Assembly (NCBI RefSeq): GCF_016906535.1 | Contig: NC_057383.1 | Location: 1,364,001-1,428,000 of the forward strand | Source: Rhizoctonia solani | Taxonomy: Eukaryota; Basidiomycota; Agaricomycetes; Cantharellales; Ceratobasidiaceae | Direction: 5' to 3' | DNA: 64,000 nucleotides | Shown here: positions 1 to 12,299 of the stretch, piece by piece | Layout: every line of letters begins with the position of its first letter | Position numbering within the stretch: position 1 is the first letter of the stretch | Program-made: the position numbers and the translations under genes | Notes under the pieces: model-generated | The model's input: only the letters and a program-made list of their open reading frames with translations | The model's database searches: none | What the model was told of the DNA's origin: nothing

Positions 1-1940
1 TCATCCGAGGACACTCACCTCGTGGGTCACATCGACGTACATCGAATCGTGCAGCGGGAACTGGATTGGATTGTGCAGCGTCGCGTTGGTGGTTGTATTG
101 TGAACCTCCACCGGGGTGTGCGTCAAGCGAGCGACCATTTCAGTTACCCACCCAGCACCCAGTGCCAAAGAAATAGGAGAGCCAAAGACGTCATTGTACC
201 TGAAAGCCAGTGAGATGGGACAAGTGCGACAAGAGACGTGATACGAACCAGAAACCAAGATCCAAACTATGCATGAAAACAACGTCAGCACAGATTAACT
301 TCGTCATAAACTCAAGCCAACGTACGCGTAATGGAACCCTTCCCATTCTTCCTGAGTAAACAGCTCACAGAACTTGGAGTATCCCAGCGCGACCGTTTCA
401 TAAGGACACAACTACACGAGAAAATCTGGGTCAAGATATGATCCAAACTGGGCGCGCTCGACTCACGTATTGGGTAGCAAACACATCCTCGATAGTCCAC
501 TCGAAGCCAGAGGTATCTTTCTGGAACCGGGCGAGCGCATCCTTCAAGTAGACGTTTGTCCACTTTTTCATGTACCAGAGCCCTCGGTCCGCACGGCCAG
601 TTCTGTGAGCATTGGGGCAGCTACATGTTACAGAGTTGATCAGTAAAATGCGACCAGGACAGATTGGTGTGGCATTACGTTAGGTCGGGTGAGATGGTAT
701 TGTTAATCTGGGCTCAAAGTCAGTTGCGCATAGTAGTGTCGAGGCGGAAATTGCGTACACCAGGGTTCCTGACCATAATTAGCTGCTGGTATTGCTTCTC
801 GATAGGGTTGCCAAAGAATCCGAGGGCAAAGTTCATGGCGGACTGGAGCATCCGGTCCCTATAGAGCATGACATTCAGTCTACGACGGGGTTTCATAGGT
901 TTGGTGAACTCACTGTGACTCTGTGCGAAAGGTGGGAACAGTTTCGGATCGAGTAAAGTTGTTCAAGAGGAAACCATAGCGCATCCTCATAGATACTCCA
1001 AGGTCATCTACGCCAAACAATGAGCCGAGAAGAGCAAGTCTAAAGTAAACGCGACTGACAAAGCTGATGACGACCAAACGGTGTCAAAACCTCGGCTCCC
1101 AACGAATACTTCCTATTAAAAGATCGTGTCATAAGCAAGAACCTTGTACGCATACGTAAACGACGCACCAATCGTTCAAGAATTCCAACTCGCCCTTTGC
1201 GCTAAAGTTGCCAGACGCCCGGAGCTTCCCTTCGACCGTGGCCGGGCCTGCATAGTTGGACCATTCGGTAGGGTACCTTGCGAGTCTATTAGACAGTGGA
1301 GAGCTTGACAATACAAGCCCACATACCTGGCACCATGTCGGTGCAAAACATGCAGCCCAGTAACACGGCACTGGTCGGGTGCAGCCGGGCTCGCGCCATC
1401 CAGACCGAATTCGGAGCCCGGGACGGTATACCAGGGACTCAAGTTGCCCCAGCTCTTGAATAAATCAAATGAGCTGCTGGTCTTGCCTTTAATCTTTTGC
1501 GGCAAGAGCAGACCCGGAGCCCCAGTGTGCTGAGGGTAAGCAGGGGCCGTGGCCACGACACCGGGCTCTACGCCGGTAGGAGTGGGTCCAGGATACCCAA
1601 CGTCGGTGGGGAACAAAGATGGGTAGGCGTTGGTAGGTTTGGACGGTGGGAAATGGCCGACATTGGGGGAAAATTTGGGCGAGGTGAAATGAGTTGTTGG
1701 TGTGGGCATCGAGTCGCAGAAGAACGAAGCGGTGTATTGGGCAGCAGCACATGCGAGAACTCCTCCAGCAAACGAGAGTGCGAGTCGTCGGCGGTCGTAT
1801 TTCACAGCAGAGTGGTTCACACCACGCTCGCTTACCAAGGGGCCGGAAGAGCTTGGGAGCAGTGAGTCATGCTCGGTATTGTCCTTTTCCATGTCTATAT
1901 GGCTATAGGACTTGGATGCTTCTGGGTTGAGACGATCCAT
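1..1940 (-). CDS. membrane-anchored histidine acid phosphatase (phytase-like), 3' end off window
   Basis: Histidine-phosphatase-superfamily enzyme that removes phosphate from monoesters such as phytate, probably at the cell surface. The start at 1940 gives a short polar tail, then a hydrophobic segment (ALSFAGGVLACAAAQYTASF, about residues 50-70) and a Ser/Pro/Thr-rich stalk, i.e. a type II membrane anchor rather than a cleaved signal. Exon 1 runs 1940-1327. Its junction with the exon starting at 1276 rebuilds the catalytic motif RHGARYPT. Later exons carry LGAEVLTPFGR (about 1090), GVSMRMRYGF (about 960), FALGFFGNPIEKQYQ (about 820), CPN (about 620) and CPYETVALGYSKFCELF (about 380). The last visible exon ends YVDVTHE at 16-18, where families usually show His-Asp or His-Ala-Glu. 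All joins keep frame, so the gene looks intact as far as it goes. An in-frame ATG at 2027 is the alternative start but would add 29 poorly ordered residues. Family call firm; substrate inferred. Confidence 0.88.
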
Positions 1941-2131
1941 GTTGGCAGTCGGTTGCGGGGAGTGAAGCGCCAGAGGTAGTATATACGAGGTAGGACCCTG
2001 ATGAACCCTGAGATGGACCACAGCCACGCGAGGACCAAGGCCTCCACAACCTCAGCTGACCACATTGCATTTTGCTGCATGGTCGCACCAGATTTTTCGC
2101 TGACTGCCTACCTCTTCTCTGGCTCCCCATT

Positions 2132-3076
2132 ATGTTCGTCATGCCACATATAAACGGCGAAGACGCGAGCTATGTTCCCGATATCTGGTTCACCAATCAG
2201 GCAGACAACACATGGGATGACTTAGCAAGTACGTCCATTTCCTCGGCCCTCCAATCCGACGACCTGCACTCTATATGGCTTAACACAACTGAAGTAATCT
2301 TTATTTAATACTCGCTAGACTTTCTTAATACCGATCCACTGGCCGCTCTGCCCTCGGAGGAAACTGGCGCTCCGTCGTGGATGGACGACTTCCAGTTCGA
2401 CCAATTTATGGAGCCGCAACTGATCTCCACTCTGGACCAGAACCAAAGTTAGTGTCTGTTTACTTGTTTTGCTTGATATGCTTTAATTACCCACTCAGTT
2501 CCGGCCCCTATCGTGATACCTCTACCGGCCAACAAACCAGAGCCATCTCCCTCACTTTCCCCAGTCTCCGTACCACTCCGGACACCCAGCCCGACCCCAG
2601 CGCCTGTCCCAGCTCCAGCCCGAGATACAGACGCAGATCGATACGACTCGCCCGATGCGCGGTGGCAAGCAGTCCTCGACCGGGCCCAGACCTCCTCCTT
2701 CGTCTACGGCGTAGTCTCCACCAAGATCTACTGCCGCCCCACATGTCCCTCCCGGCGACCCAACCGCCAAAACGTTGCGTTTTACGACACGAACGAGCAA
2801 GCCACCGAAGCCGGCTTCCGACCCTGCAAACGATGCAGGCCCGATGACGCAGCTGGGGAAGCCGCCGAGCAGCGGCAGGCCGCAGCAGTTGAAAGAGCCA
2901 AGTTCTTGATCGAAGAACGCTCGAAACACGGCCAACGAATACCCCTCGATAAACTCGCGAGCCAGTCTGGCTTGAGCACCTTTTACTTTCACCGCGTCTT
3001 CAAGCGCAGGACTGGCTTTACGCCCGAAGAGTGGGGTAAATTGTGTCGCGAGCGGTTGGCCGGTGCTACCAAATGA
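2132..3076 (+). CDS. Ada-type zinc domain plus AraC helix-turn-helix protein
   Basis: Three exons (2132-2228, 2319-2447, 2499-3076) give 267 aa in one frame. Residues about 115-185 match the N-terminal metal-binding domain of bacterial Ada: Tyr-Cys-Arg-Pro-Thr-Cys followed by Cys-Lys-Arg-Cys supplies the four zinc cysteines, one of which in Ada accepts methyl groups from DNA methylphosphotriesters. The C-terminus (LASQSGLSTFYFHRVFKRRTG) is an AraC-type helix-turn-helix. The O6-methylguanine methyltransferase half of bacterial Ada is absent. The first 110 residues are acidic then Pro/Ser-rich. Likely a nuclear DNA-binding protein responding to alkylation, as inferred for fungal proteins with this pair of domains. 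ATG 2141 is an equally possible start. Head-to-head with the phosphatase gene, whose start lies only about 190 bp away. Confidence 0.85.
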
Positions 3077-5917
3077 CTCTTGGCTGGTTTCGAGTTTTAC
3101 GAGATGGGTGTGTATGTGTACCTTTTGGGTTGTCTTTGCATTATAGGATCGTTTAGTAACGTATACACACTTGCTTTCATTCGCTTTACCATCGGCTTTG
3201 CCATCTTGCTTTCAAACTATGATTGCAAATGTATGCAGCAATACACATCATTTCCCCACTTTCTATTGGAAATTCAGGCTGCATCAATGGCGACATCTTG
3301 GCTCGACTCTTGAACACACCTGCTATATCATGATAAGATCACTCTCAAGTGATCTAGACCAAGCATAGTGTATTAATTAGTATTAAAGTTCAATTAATCC
3401 AACTAGTTAACTTTTCGTCCCGGTGTGCGGATCAGGCACGTCACTGACATCAACACTCCCGGGGATGCTTCGTGAAACCGGCTTGCTCCGCCGGGTCAAC
3501 AATCGAAGCTGGGCCAATGTCGAATTTGCGTGCTATCGGTAATAATGGGCCATCGCAAGTTGGATTTGAAATACCGCGACGATTGATTGGTATTATCTGT
3601 GCATGGAGCCACCCCGTATATACTGTAGCCACAACGATTGGATTAGCGACTCGCCAATCAAAATCATGCCTTTTTTTTAAGATCCAGTTTATTGTCTGTC
3701 TAGCCCCGAGAGCTTCGTAAGTTGGGTTTCTTCCAGACCTTGTTCAATGTCCGCTGGACGGGGGCACCAAAGATGAGCCTGGCGGTCTTCTCCCCCTGAG
3801 ACATATCAGAGGCATCACCTATTTATAAATGAATTGGAACAAATATACTGACCCCATGTGCACGTCAAGTATGAGATGGTTTGTATAGCGGTACACCGTC
3901 ACTTCGGTTACGCTTACAGGCGTGACTTATACTGTAATATACATTGGGCCCGTTCCCTTCCGCCTTGGTACTATAGTGAGTGCATCTAATTGTGGGGGCT
4001 AACGCTATTGTTGAACATCCCATGGCGTTTGGGACGGCTTCAACGATCACGAAAAAATGATGGCAAGTTTGGACTGTCTATCATCATGCACTTTGCTGTA
4101 GGCAGCGCACTGTTGATTATCTACAACATACCCCATCATTGTTCAATACAAACCCAAGTCTGGCATCTATGGAAAGCTCCTGGATTTCCCTTCCGGCCTC
4201 GTCTCACACGTCTGCCGGCCAGATCTACTCACCAACATACTGTCAAGGGTAACGGAAATATTATCCTAGCTTTACAAGTCTGCGAGTAGCCCGGAGACCC
4301 CTATGCTCTTGTAGAATACGTCTTGAGCTACCCAGCATTTGGGAGTGGGCTCGACCCACCAGGCCAAGAATAGCAACCAGTGGTAAGTACTCGAGTTTTC
4401 CTAGCATTTGATGCTTATCCACCAATTTCACCCAGACTCTGACAATTATACTGCGAGCCTTCCAAAACGCCTGATTGTTTTCATCTACCAGATCGTAAAT
4501 GAGCGCTCAGAGCCGCCAATTCGTGGGGTTGTTATCCCTAGCACCGCGCATACATTTACCTTTTTCAAAGGAGTACCCAAATACTATTGCTGCATCGTGT
4601 TCTGTACTCCAGTTCAAACATGAAATAAACGGCAGTTGTCGTTTACCACACTTTTCTTTGCTATAATGGGTTTTCTTCAAGAAATTCTCGTTGATATCTA
4701 TATCAAAGTACTCCCAATCAAGGTCAAGGATATCAAACCGATATTGGGATGGTTGTTAGGATTGAGTCGGTGCAACCCTAGCATACTTGGATGTCTTTCT
4801 CTTTAGCCCGGAACGCTGGAGTTTGGGTTAGAGTGAATGCTCGCCATGACCTGGTTCATCTGTTGGGAAGAAGTTGCGTCGGGGTGACGCTTGACGTTGG
4901 GGAAGGCCCGAGCTGTGAGGGCGAGTTCATGGGTCAAATGTAGCGCCGAGTTTTGCGACGTAGCCTGTGGAGGCCGCAAAACTTATACTGGGCCGATCAG
5001 GCTGGGCTTAGCGCTATTTCGCCTTTGTACTATATTTACATATGCTTAATCGTATTACGACACGGCGCTTGTTATGCCGCGTTAGTCTCCATTCCACACC
5101 ACGCACCACATCCATTGCGCTCGCAGTGTTTTCGTCTTCATATTCCTCTCCCTTTTCTGTGAATCCCACCCACCCGCACCTTTACTGACTGCATTCGACC
5201 TGGTTTGGCCGCCCACCCAGCTCGCTCGGTGGCGCGGCCCCGGTGGCACCCCAGTCCGGCGTTCCGCCTCACCTGCCCCCATCCCTCTTCGTCCTTCGGT
5301 CCCGGTCGTTTGTGTCTACCTTATATCCTTTGCCCTCGTCTATTACCTATTCCCTGTCCCGGCCCAAGGCCAAGTGTTTATTGTGTTCTCAGATCGCATC
5401 CAGCAATTGCATATCGCCTTGACGCTAGTAACGCGGGTAGGGATAGTTATTGTTTTTTCTGTGGAGATAGCTGCGGGATGCTCGAATGTATACTAGGACC
5501 AAAGATATTAACTCGTGAGTACTCTCTTGGCCAGATAGGGAGGGTCTCTATTCTTGTCCATAATTATATGATCATATTTGCGCAAGTTAAATTGGTTGAA
5601 CAACATGCCCACCTTTGCGAAGCTTAAGGTGGCGCCAGTCCTTGGTGGGTGTTGAGGCATGGATCAACGTCAACATCAAAAATGAGAAGGACTTGACAAA
5701 AGTCAGCTTACGCGCACGAGCCACTTGAATCACAAACTACCATTTTCGGTATAAGTTCGCATATATAGTAGGATATTACAAACATTTTCTGCTGTTTTTG
5801 GTTCACACTGTTCCGTTGTGTTGGCACTTTGTACCTGGTGGGACTTATCAAAACTTGGTGTCAATCCAGGCACGCCAGGTGACCAGTGCAATGTAGCAGA
5901 CTGTCTCAATCACCATA
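3077..5917. other. gene-poor intergenic stretch
   Basis: No ORF with family features or matching splice signals was found in these 2.8 kb. The only item of note is a small minus-strand reading frame at 3700-3804 (34 codons, beginning MSQGEKTARLIFGAP) with GC-rich third positions and a possible acceptor just upstream. It could be the last exon of a small gene or a relic, but I could not place it in a family. The region around 5150-5400 is pyrimidine-rich. Confidence 0.5.
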
Positions 5918-6542
5918 TCAAAGCGTATACTCGAACCAAACGTTTGTCCCATCCTCGCATTTGGCACTAACATCGTGCCTATATCCACCCTTCCCCTTTA
6001 AGCCCTTCAGCCCACCAATAGCCGTCTTCTCATCGATGATCCAATCAGCTTCGGCAGTTCCGGTAAACTTGCCGTTTTCGACGAGGAAGACTACTTCGCC
6101 TTCGGGACTACCTTCGAAGGAGCCCTTGAAATGACAAATTCCTATTTTGGATATGAGCAGGGGGTTCATCCCTCGACCAAGAGGCACGTTGGTACTCACC
6201 GGTGTACGAGCTAGTGGGCATCCCTCCATGAGAGTCGCACTCTGTGCCAGGGTGATAGTTGATAATATATTCGGCAATACCTAGTAACAGGGACGTTCAA
6301 ATATTGATGAGCACCCGAGAGTATCTTGGACGGACAAAAGGTGCGCTTACCAGTACCCGTCAAAGCACCAGAAAACTTGCGTTCCGTACGAACGCGTGTA
6401 ATCTTAAGGGGCGCGTTCTCTTCGGTGATTGGTTTCTCTTCCCAGTTGACGGTATGATAGAGAGCTTTGACGGCTGTAGGCGACGAACTTCAATAAAAAA
6501 ATGTAGACAAGTGGACACTGGATGCTTACATTTAACAGACAT
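5918..6542 (-). CDS. DUF3224-like small beta-barrel protein
   Basis: Four exons (6542-6530, 6473-6351, 6280-6200, 6141-5918) join in frame to 146 aa. The pattern is that of the DUF3224 family, small all-beta proteins: TRVRTERKFSGALTGTG near residue 30, then a conserved glycine-rich run GICHFKGSFEGSPEGEVVFL, a GTAEADW strand and the closing GLKGLKGKGGY. There is no signal peptide or membrane segment, so it is probably cytosolic. The biochemical role of the family is unknown to me. The first exon codes only for MSVK plus one base, so ORF scans miss the start. The splice sites are all canonical. Assignment to the family rests on remembered sequence pattern. Confidence 0.75.
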
Positions 6543-6954
6543 GGTGCGTTAGGTCGTGTAAAAGAGAGAGGGAGTGAGGATGATGATGGCTTGAAAAAAA
6601 AAACAGGCTGGTTGAGCGTGGCTATATATCTCCTTCTCGACCCTCCATGTCATTTGTTGTTTACGCCTCCCTGGATGGTGCCCGCCTCGAGTCACGACGC
6701 GTCGCGTTCCTCTAGACTGAATTTGGGTAAAAGGGACACAAACACGTCAAGAGCGCGACCAATCATCTGTTCACGATCTGACTCTGCGTTCCTGGATAGG
6801 TTCGCGTCCCCGGGCGCCGTCCGGCGACATAGATAGAGCTAGTATTGAAATCCTCCAATCGTGTTATATCAAGATAAATGCGCATACAATTGTATAAACC
6901 AAGAACCACATCCAATAACAATACACTGTTAACCAAGAAACACCATTCCAACTC

Positions 6955-9900
6955 TTATATCCTGAAACTTGACCGAGGTCGCACTTTGCGCGAGGCAGGA
7001 GTCACGACCTCGAATAAATTCATATCATCCGACGAAGGCATCGCCATCCGTCGTTCAACGCTCGTATCTTCAGTCTCGTCTTGACTATCTTCAACCAGAT
7101 CAATAACCATATCTCGGTCGTCGTCTGAGCTAAGCTGGGTGAACTGGCTGCAGAGTCTCTCCAAAGTAGAGGTCGTGATCTCCTGTGCGGTTCTCGCCGA
7201 TCGTTTGGGTGGTGGTGGAGGTGGCGGCGGGGGCGAAATGTAGAACTGCATCTTGGGTTTGCTGGAAGTGCTGTGCCGGCGAGGTGCGTTGTGGTCGCCA
7301 AGTATAGAACGTTGCTTCGAACCGGCTATGGAAAACGACCGATTAAAGGACCGTTTGCTGAGAACAGGTATTTCGACCACCACACGTTGTCGCTTTACGG
7401 CAGGAGCGGAGACCACGCGATTCGGTGGTCGGGTTGGTCCAGTTCCAAACACGTCCGAGCGGTTTTCCTCGTCAGAGTCCTTGCGGCGGAAAGAGCTCCC
7501 AGTAGCTATAGTGGTGTTGGATGTCCGATTCAAAGACCGTCGGGGTCTGTCTGGCCCAGACGAATTCCGAGAAGGTAAACGGTCGTGAGGGTGATATCTG
7601 CCATTGTACCGAGTCCAATCAAAGTCACTTTCTCCAGCCTCAGAACCGGACTCGGTGCCACTTCCAGCATTGGAATCGGATTCGGACTCGGATCCCGAGT
7701 CCCAGTCCCAATCGAAACTCGGACGCGCGCGCCTGGACGCATTCTTCCTTCGTTGGTCCGTGGGATCCTGGCGCTCGTTATCCGAAGAAATTTCCAGAGG
7801 TTGGGGTCGTGGTCGTGGTCGTGCGAGGGATTGACGACGGGTCTTGATCGGCGAGCGTATTTGGTGAAGGTTCGTGTACTCGGGGGCTGGGATCGCGGAG
7901 AACTCATCATCGGAATAATCATCCTCCTCGCCCCATGCTGGTGCTGTAGCATCCGAGTCGACCCCCAGATCATCGCACGCAGGTTCGGTATCAGACGAAA
8001 CAGTAATAACTTCCACCGGTCTCTTGGTCTTCTTCGGCTTGCTCTGTGGTTTGGCCCTCTGCGATGCGGGTCGTCTTGACAGGATCGGTGCTGGGACACC
8101 TCCGACAAAAGGTATAGGCTTGCTCGCATCGACCCACGTATTTGTGATTTCATCCCATCGCCACTTGGAACGGGCCCACTCCCAACTTGCCTCTCCTCCG
8201 TCGCCCTTGTCCGAGCCAATTTTGCCCCATCTCGTTTCAGCATCTTCAAGCATATCCTCGACTTCATTGCCAAGATAGGGAGAATCATTTACGATCAGTT
8301 GTAGCAGCGTTGTTTCTAGGTGCGGGCAATTGGCTTTGGCCAGGGCACGAGCGTAAATTTGGATGGCTTGTAGGAAAGTTGGGGGCGGGCAGAAAAACTC
8401 TGGAGAGTCAATCTCGGGCGTGGCGCCATGTGGTATTGGCTCGGGGAAACTAAAGGAAGGATGTCGTTGTGGGCGCGCCGTGCTCCAGCCACTTGGCCCA
8501 TGTAACTCGCTCAAAGTGCCAACCAAAATATTGCAGTTTCGGCCCGTCAAAGGTAATCGATATAGCAACGTAGCAAGTCTAGAGCTTTCACCACTCAGTG
8601 AAGCTTCCTTTGGATATTTAGCAAAGTATACGCAGGCTAATGCGCAAAACGGATCGCCGACGTCGAGCTGCGCCCATTTATTGGTCCATCGTTGAAGAAC
8701 ATGACCAAGAGGATCGTCTACGCCAACAGAGGTTTCGTCAAGCGCGAGCTCCACAATCTGGCCCAGAGCCGACGCAGCCGCTCCCAACTCTCCCAGGCCG
8801 ATCGGACGACTCCAAACATCCGACAGAAGCATTGTCACCCAATCCCCGATCCTTGCGCATAATCGAGGCGCCAATGAGCGCACATCGTCGGCTTTGCGTT
8901 GAAGAGTGTTTCTTCGCTCTCGTGAGAGAGCTGCATATTGATCGCTTCGCACCCAGCGTAGCAAGGCCTGCGCCGCAGTCTCAACAAATCCAAGTAGTTC
9001 AGTTGGATTCAGTTCTGCGATCAAATGTCCCACCGATCGAGAGAGCAGGGATCGGATGGGGAATAGTGTTCCTGTGGGATCATCGGAATCGGAAGATGGG
9101 TTGTACGTTGGCGGAGTTGGTGGTATGATACCCCTACGGCGTGCAGGAGTTCGATTTGGGGATTGAATCAAGTTGACACGAGACAATGGTTGAAAGGTCA
9201 GGTCACCAAATTCGGGAGGGATATCGTAGTTGTTTTCAAGGTTATCTTCCTCGGATATTAGAACCTCCAGGAAAGCCTGACAAAAGATCTCAGAAGAGAT
9301 TTTATCCTGTTCCGAGCCAACAATGTTGCGATATAGGAATGCGAGTCCACGGGATCCCGAGCGGGGTTGGTGGAGTGCTGCAAAGAACAAGTTCGAGCAT
9401 ATTTGCAGAATGTCGGCCGTGTTTGGTGGAGAGGGTGAGGCCGACGAAGACATGCATATTCCGAGCAAATGATTCCAGAGCTGGGGAAGAGGCGTGATTA
9501 TGTCAACATGGTGTTTTATCATCGACAGGGCATATGGTATGATAGATCCTCTAAAGAAGAATTGAGCGGCAGCGATGAATTGGATTCGCAGACTGCTTAC
9601 CGACGAAGGTGCTCGGGAATTTCTTCAAATCTTTGATCGACAACATTAGTCAAATCCACTAGTTCTCCCTCGTCGTCGCTGTCGTCATGTGCAGGGCCTG
9701 CCGCAGCAATTGCGGAGGGCTCGATATCCGTAGCCAAGACTCGGACGCAGAGATCCCGCAGCTTGAGCAGATTTTCCTCTCCACTTTCTGTTTCCACCTG
9801 TTCGTCATAGACTACATCGGCAAGTACCCGAAAAGCATCGACAACGGCCGACATTCGTTCGAGGACCTCTGGTGACCATCGTCTCTCTGGCTTTGGCAGT

Positions 9901-10199
9901 TTCGGTGGTTTTAGTGATTTTGGTTTAGTAGACCGGGGTTTTTCGGAGCCCGGAATGTACTGTGCTTCGTCATCGGAGTTTTCGGAGGCTCTCTTCCGCT
10001 TGTGGCGTATGTGATAGGTTCGTCGAAGAGGAGGTCGTCGGGTTGGTGTTGGTGTCGGTGCAGTAGTATTCAGGGGAAGACCGATCCGCTTCTCCTTTTT
10101 AAGAGAGGCAGACAAAGCAGCTACTTTGGTCCTAAGTGGTCTCAGTACGCGATGGATCCGCGACAGTGTCCACACCTGAGAAGCTACTCGACGTCGCAT
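6955..10199 (-). CDS. uncharacterised 1064-aa acidic, probably nuclear protein
   Basis: Exon 1 (10199-9601) and exon 2 (9550-6955) join through a 50-nt intron in frame. The N-terminus is basic (MRRRVASQVWTLSRIHRVLR) with Lys/Arg-rich stretches such as RHKRKR that could be nuclear import signals. The middle (about residues 210-600) is predicted mainly helical and relatively hydrophobic. The C-terminal 400 residues are low-complexity: Ser/Asp/Glu-rich blocks, many Arg, a run of prolines near 7200-7230 and another acidic patch (SSDDDRDMVIDLVEDSQDE). I do not recognise a named domain. The layout, an ordered core with a disordered charged tail, suits a chromatin or DNA-metabolism scaffold, but that is inference. 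Start choice: first ATG of a long open exon, with no upstream in-frame ATG. Confidence 0.8.
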
Positions 10200-12299
10200 A
10201 TTGGAGAATCAATGGAGATGAACGATCACGTGAGAGACGCGCTCAACATCATGTGACCTTCAGGGTGGTCTCATCCAAACACTATGCTCATTTACATAAC
10301 TTTTTGAGTCGACTGGAGTTCGTGAGACAGTAGTTCTCGACAAGCTGTCGCATAGACTCTAGAGCGGATCGATAATTACTGGGCTTCCTGAGGCTCAGGA
10401 CCGCCGGAGAGCCAAGCTGTGGGATAGCCAGCGAACACCTCTGGTTTCGATCAAACCTTGGTGCTCGACGAGCACTTGGATACTTACACATCCACAAATT
10501 TATCCAGGCCAGATAACTGCATCGACTTTGAGTGTTGTTGTATACTGGTCCTTCTATTTATACCGTTGATAATGCCCTCGTTTCTTGTTTCCCTTCTTTG
10601 AGTAAATGCTGTCTTTGACTTATTGATCACGGTTTTTTGTATTATATATCGTATTTACCCTCCCCAGTCAAGTGATCCAAGCAACCATACTATCCCGAGT
10701 GGAAACTCGATATCTGGTTTATTCAAATACGACAAAGTCAGATTGGTTGGTCAGAAATCAAGCTTGCACACTCTGTCCACCAATCATCGACTTCTTGCAA
10801 TGAGTCAGCTTAACTATCACTGGATATGTTTTCGCACCAACCAGGAGCTCATCGACATGCACAAAGCCTCTGGTGGTACCCTCTGTACTTTCAACCCCAT
10901 GAATTTTCGTGACGTTGAGCACGCTCAACACATGGTTTTCAGCGCCCTCTTGCCGGGTGCCGTTCGCCATTGACATGCCTGTCTCGACAATGAGCCTGGG
11001 ATCACATACATGCTCGGTAAGCCTGCTGACGTCACTGCCAAGCCCATCAAACCGGATTTACGGAAAAGATGCAAAGCAGTGTTTGGAGAAATTACCGAAA
11101 GTCATGGGCGAGTGGTCGTATTTTTGATGGTGTCTTATACAATAATGGCACTGGACAAGTGGAATTGGCGTACTGCTGTATATACACGCCCCCGGATCAC
11201 GACGCCAATGATCCTTGCGGGACAATGATCATGAACTACTCGATTCGGAAGTATTACGCAGCATATATAAGGATAAAAGCGCATACCAACACCAGTACTG
11301 TGTACACTTACGACTAGCCTTATACATGGATGGTGATAATAATACTCGAACTATATCCGCCCCATTGCCTTGCTATACAAAAAGACCTGATACTGCAATT
11401 CATGAGATCCTCTTCCACCGAAGCTAACCATGCACTGTTCACTCGATGAGGGATTCCGTGCTGGTTCAGCTCCAGGTAAGGCTTGAGTATGGTATTATAA
11501 CATTCCCCTTTGCAGATTAAAACGTAACACTCACAAATCTCGCCCCAAGAACCAGTCTGACGCCTATTGCCACCGGGAGGCATATAGAAGGCTCGGCAGC
11601 TGTGTACAAAGCACGTGTCGTTGACGATTATCGATCTCGGTGCCCAAAGCGAGCGCTAATCTGATGGAGAACCTTTCTGTAAGAAGCTCTCGTTGGAGCG
11701 AGAGTCGGCAAGTACACGAACCATAATAATCCGAAACTCATCATTGATGGGGATATTGTATTGAATCACGCAATCTCAGGTTATCTCTCACTTGCATATG
11801 CCAATCCTTAGTCAGAAAACGCAATAAATTCAAAGGGTTGGTGAAAACGTTTTCTAGCCAAGTTATAGATTTCACGGATTGTTTCGCCAAACCGAGCTAC
11901 TGTACCAATGACGACACTCATGGGCTGGATATAACGTTGTGCGGCTTTACAAATTTATGCCGTAATCAATGACAGACGAATCTCCTTTTATGGTAATGTG
12001 CACACACCGCGAATTGTTCGTGAGATTGGGTATAATAGGGGCTCAAAGGCCGAGGCTATTACAGGGTCTGCCGAGCTTCGAAAGCTTTTGTGTGTGCGTT
12101 GTGATGTTCTTTTTTGGGGGTACACATACCGCGATGTGATAGGATAACAATCGGGACATGTGCACGGAGGAGGGTGTTGATAATATGGTCCGACTCCTCC
12201 GACATTACCATTGGTAATGCGACGAGTATGGAAGCAAGCTCGTATTGAATACTCCGGCGCTTTCTTCGCACGACAGATTCGAGATAAAGGTGACGTCAT
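10200..12299. other. intergenic region with a broken unknown ORF
   Basis: About 2.1 kb without an intact gene. The stretch 10800-11280 holds a coding-looking but interrupted frame, listed separately. The rest is AT-rich and shows no RNA gene or repeat I could recognise. Confidence 0.5.
10800..11275 (+). pseudogene. interrupted unknown protein-coding relic
   Basis: A reading frame starts at ATG 10800 (MSQLNYHWICFRTN...), meets one TGA at 10971-10973, and continues in the same frame without another stop to about 11130 (HACLDNEPGITYMLGKPADV...). It then appears to shift frame at a run of five T near 11125 and goes on as FDGVLYNNGTGQVELAYC and CIYTPPDHDANDPCG. The coherent amino-acid composition across both breaks suggests a once-functional gene. 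No GT-AG pair removes the stop cleanly. I do not recognise the family. A minus-strand ORF over 10758-10976 is its shadow. Confidence 0.4.

Noticed and set aside
7530..8288. 252-codon minus-strand ORF
   Set aside because: Out-of-frame shadow of the 1064-aa gene on the same strand; composition is a simple frame shift of its Ser/Asp-rich tail.
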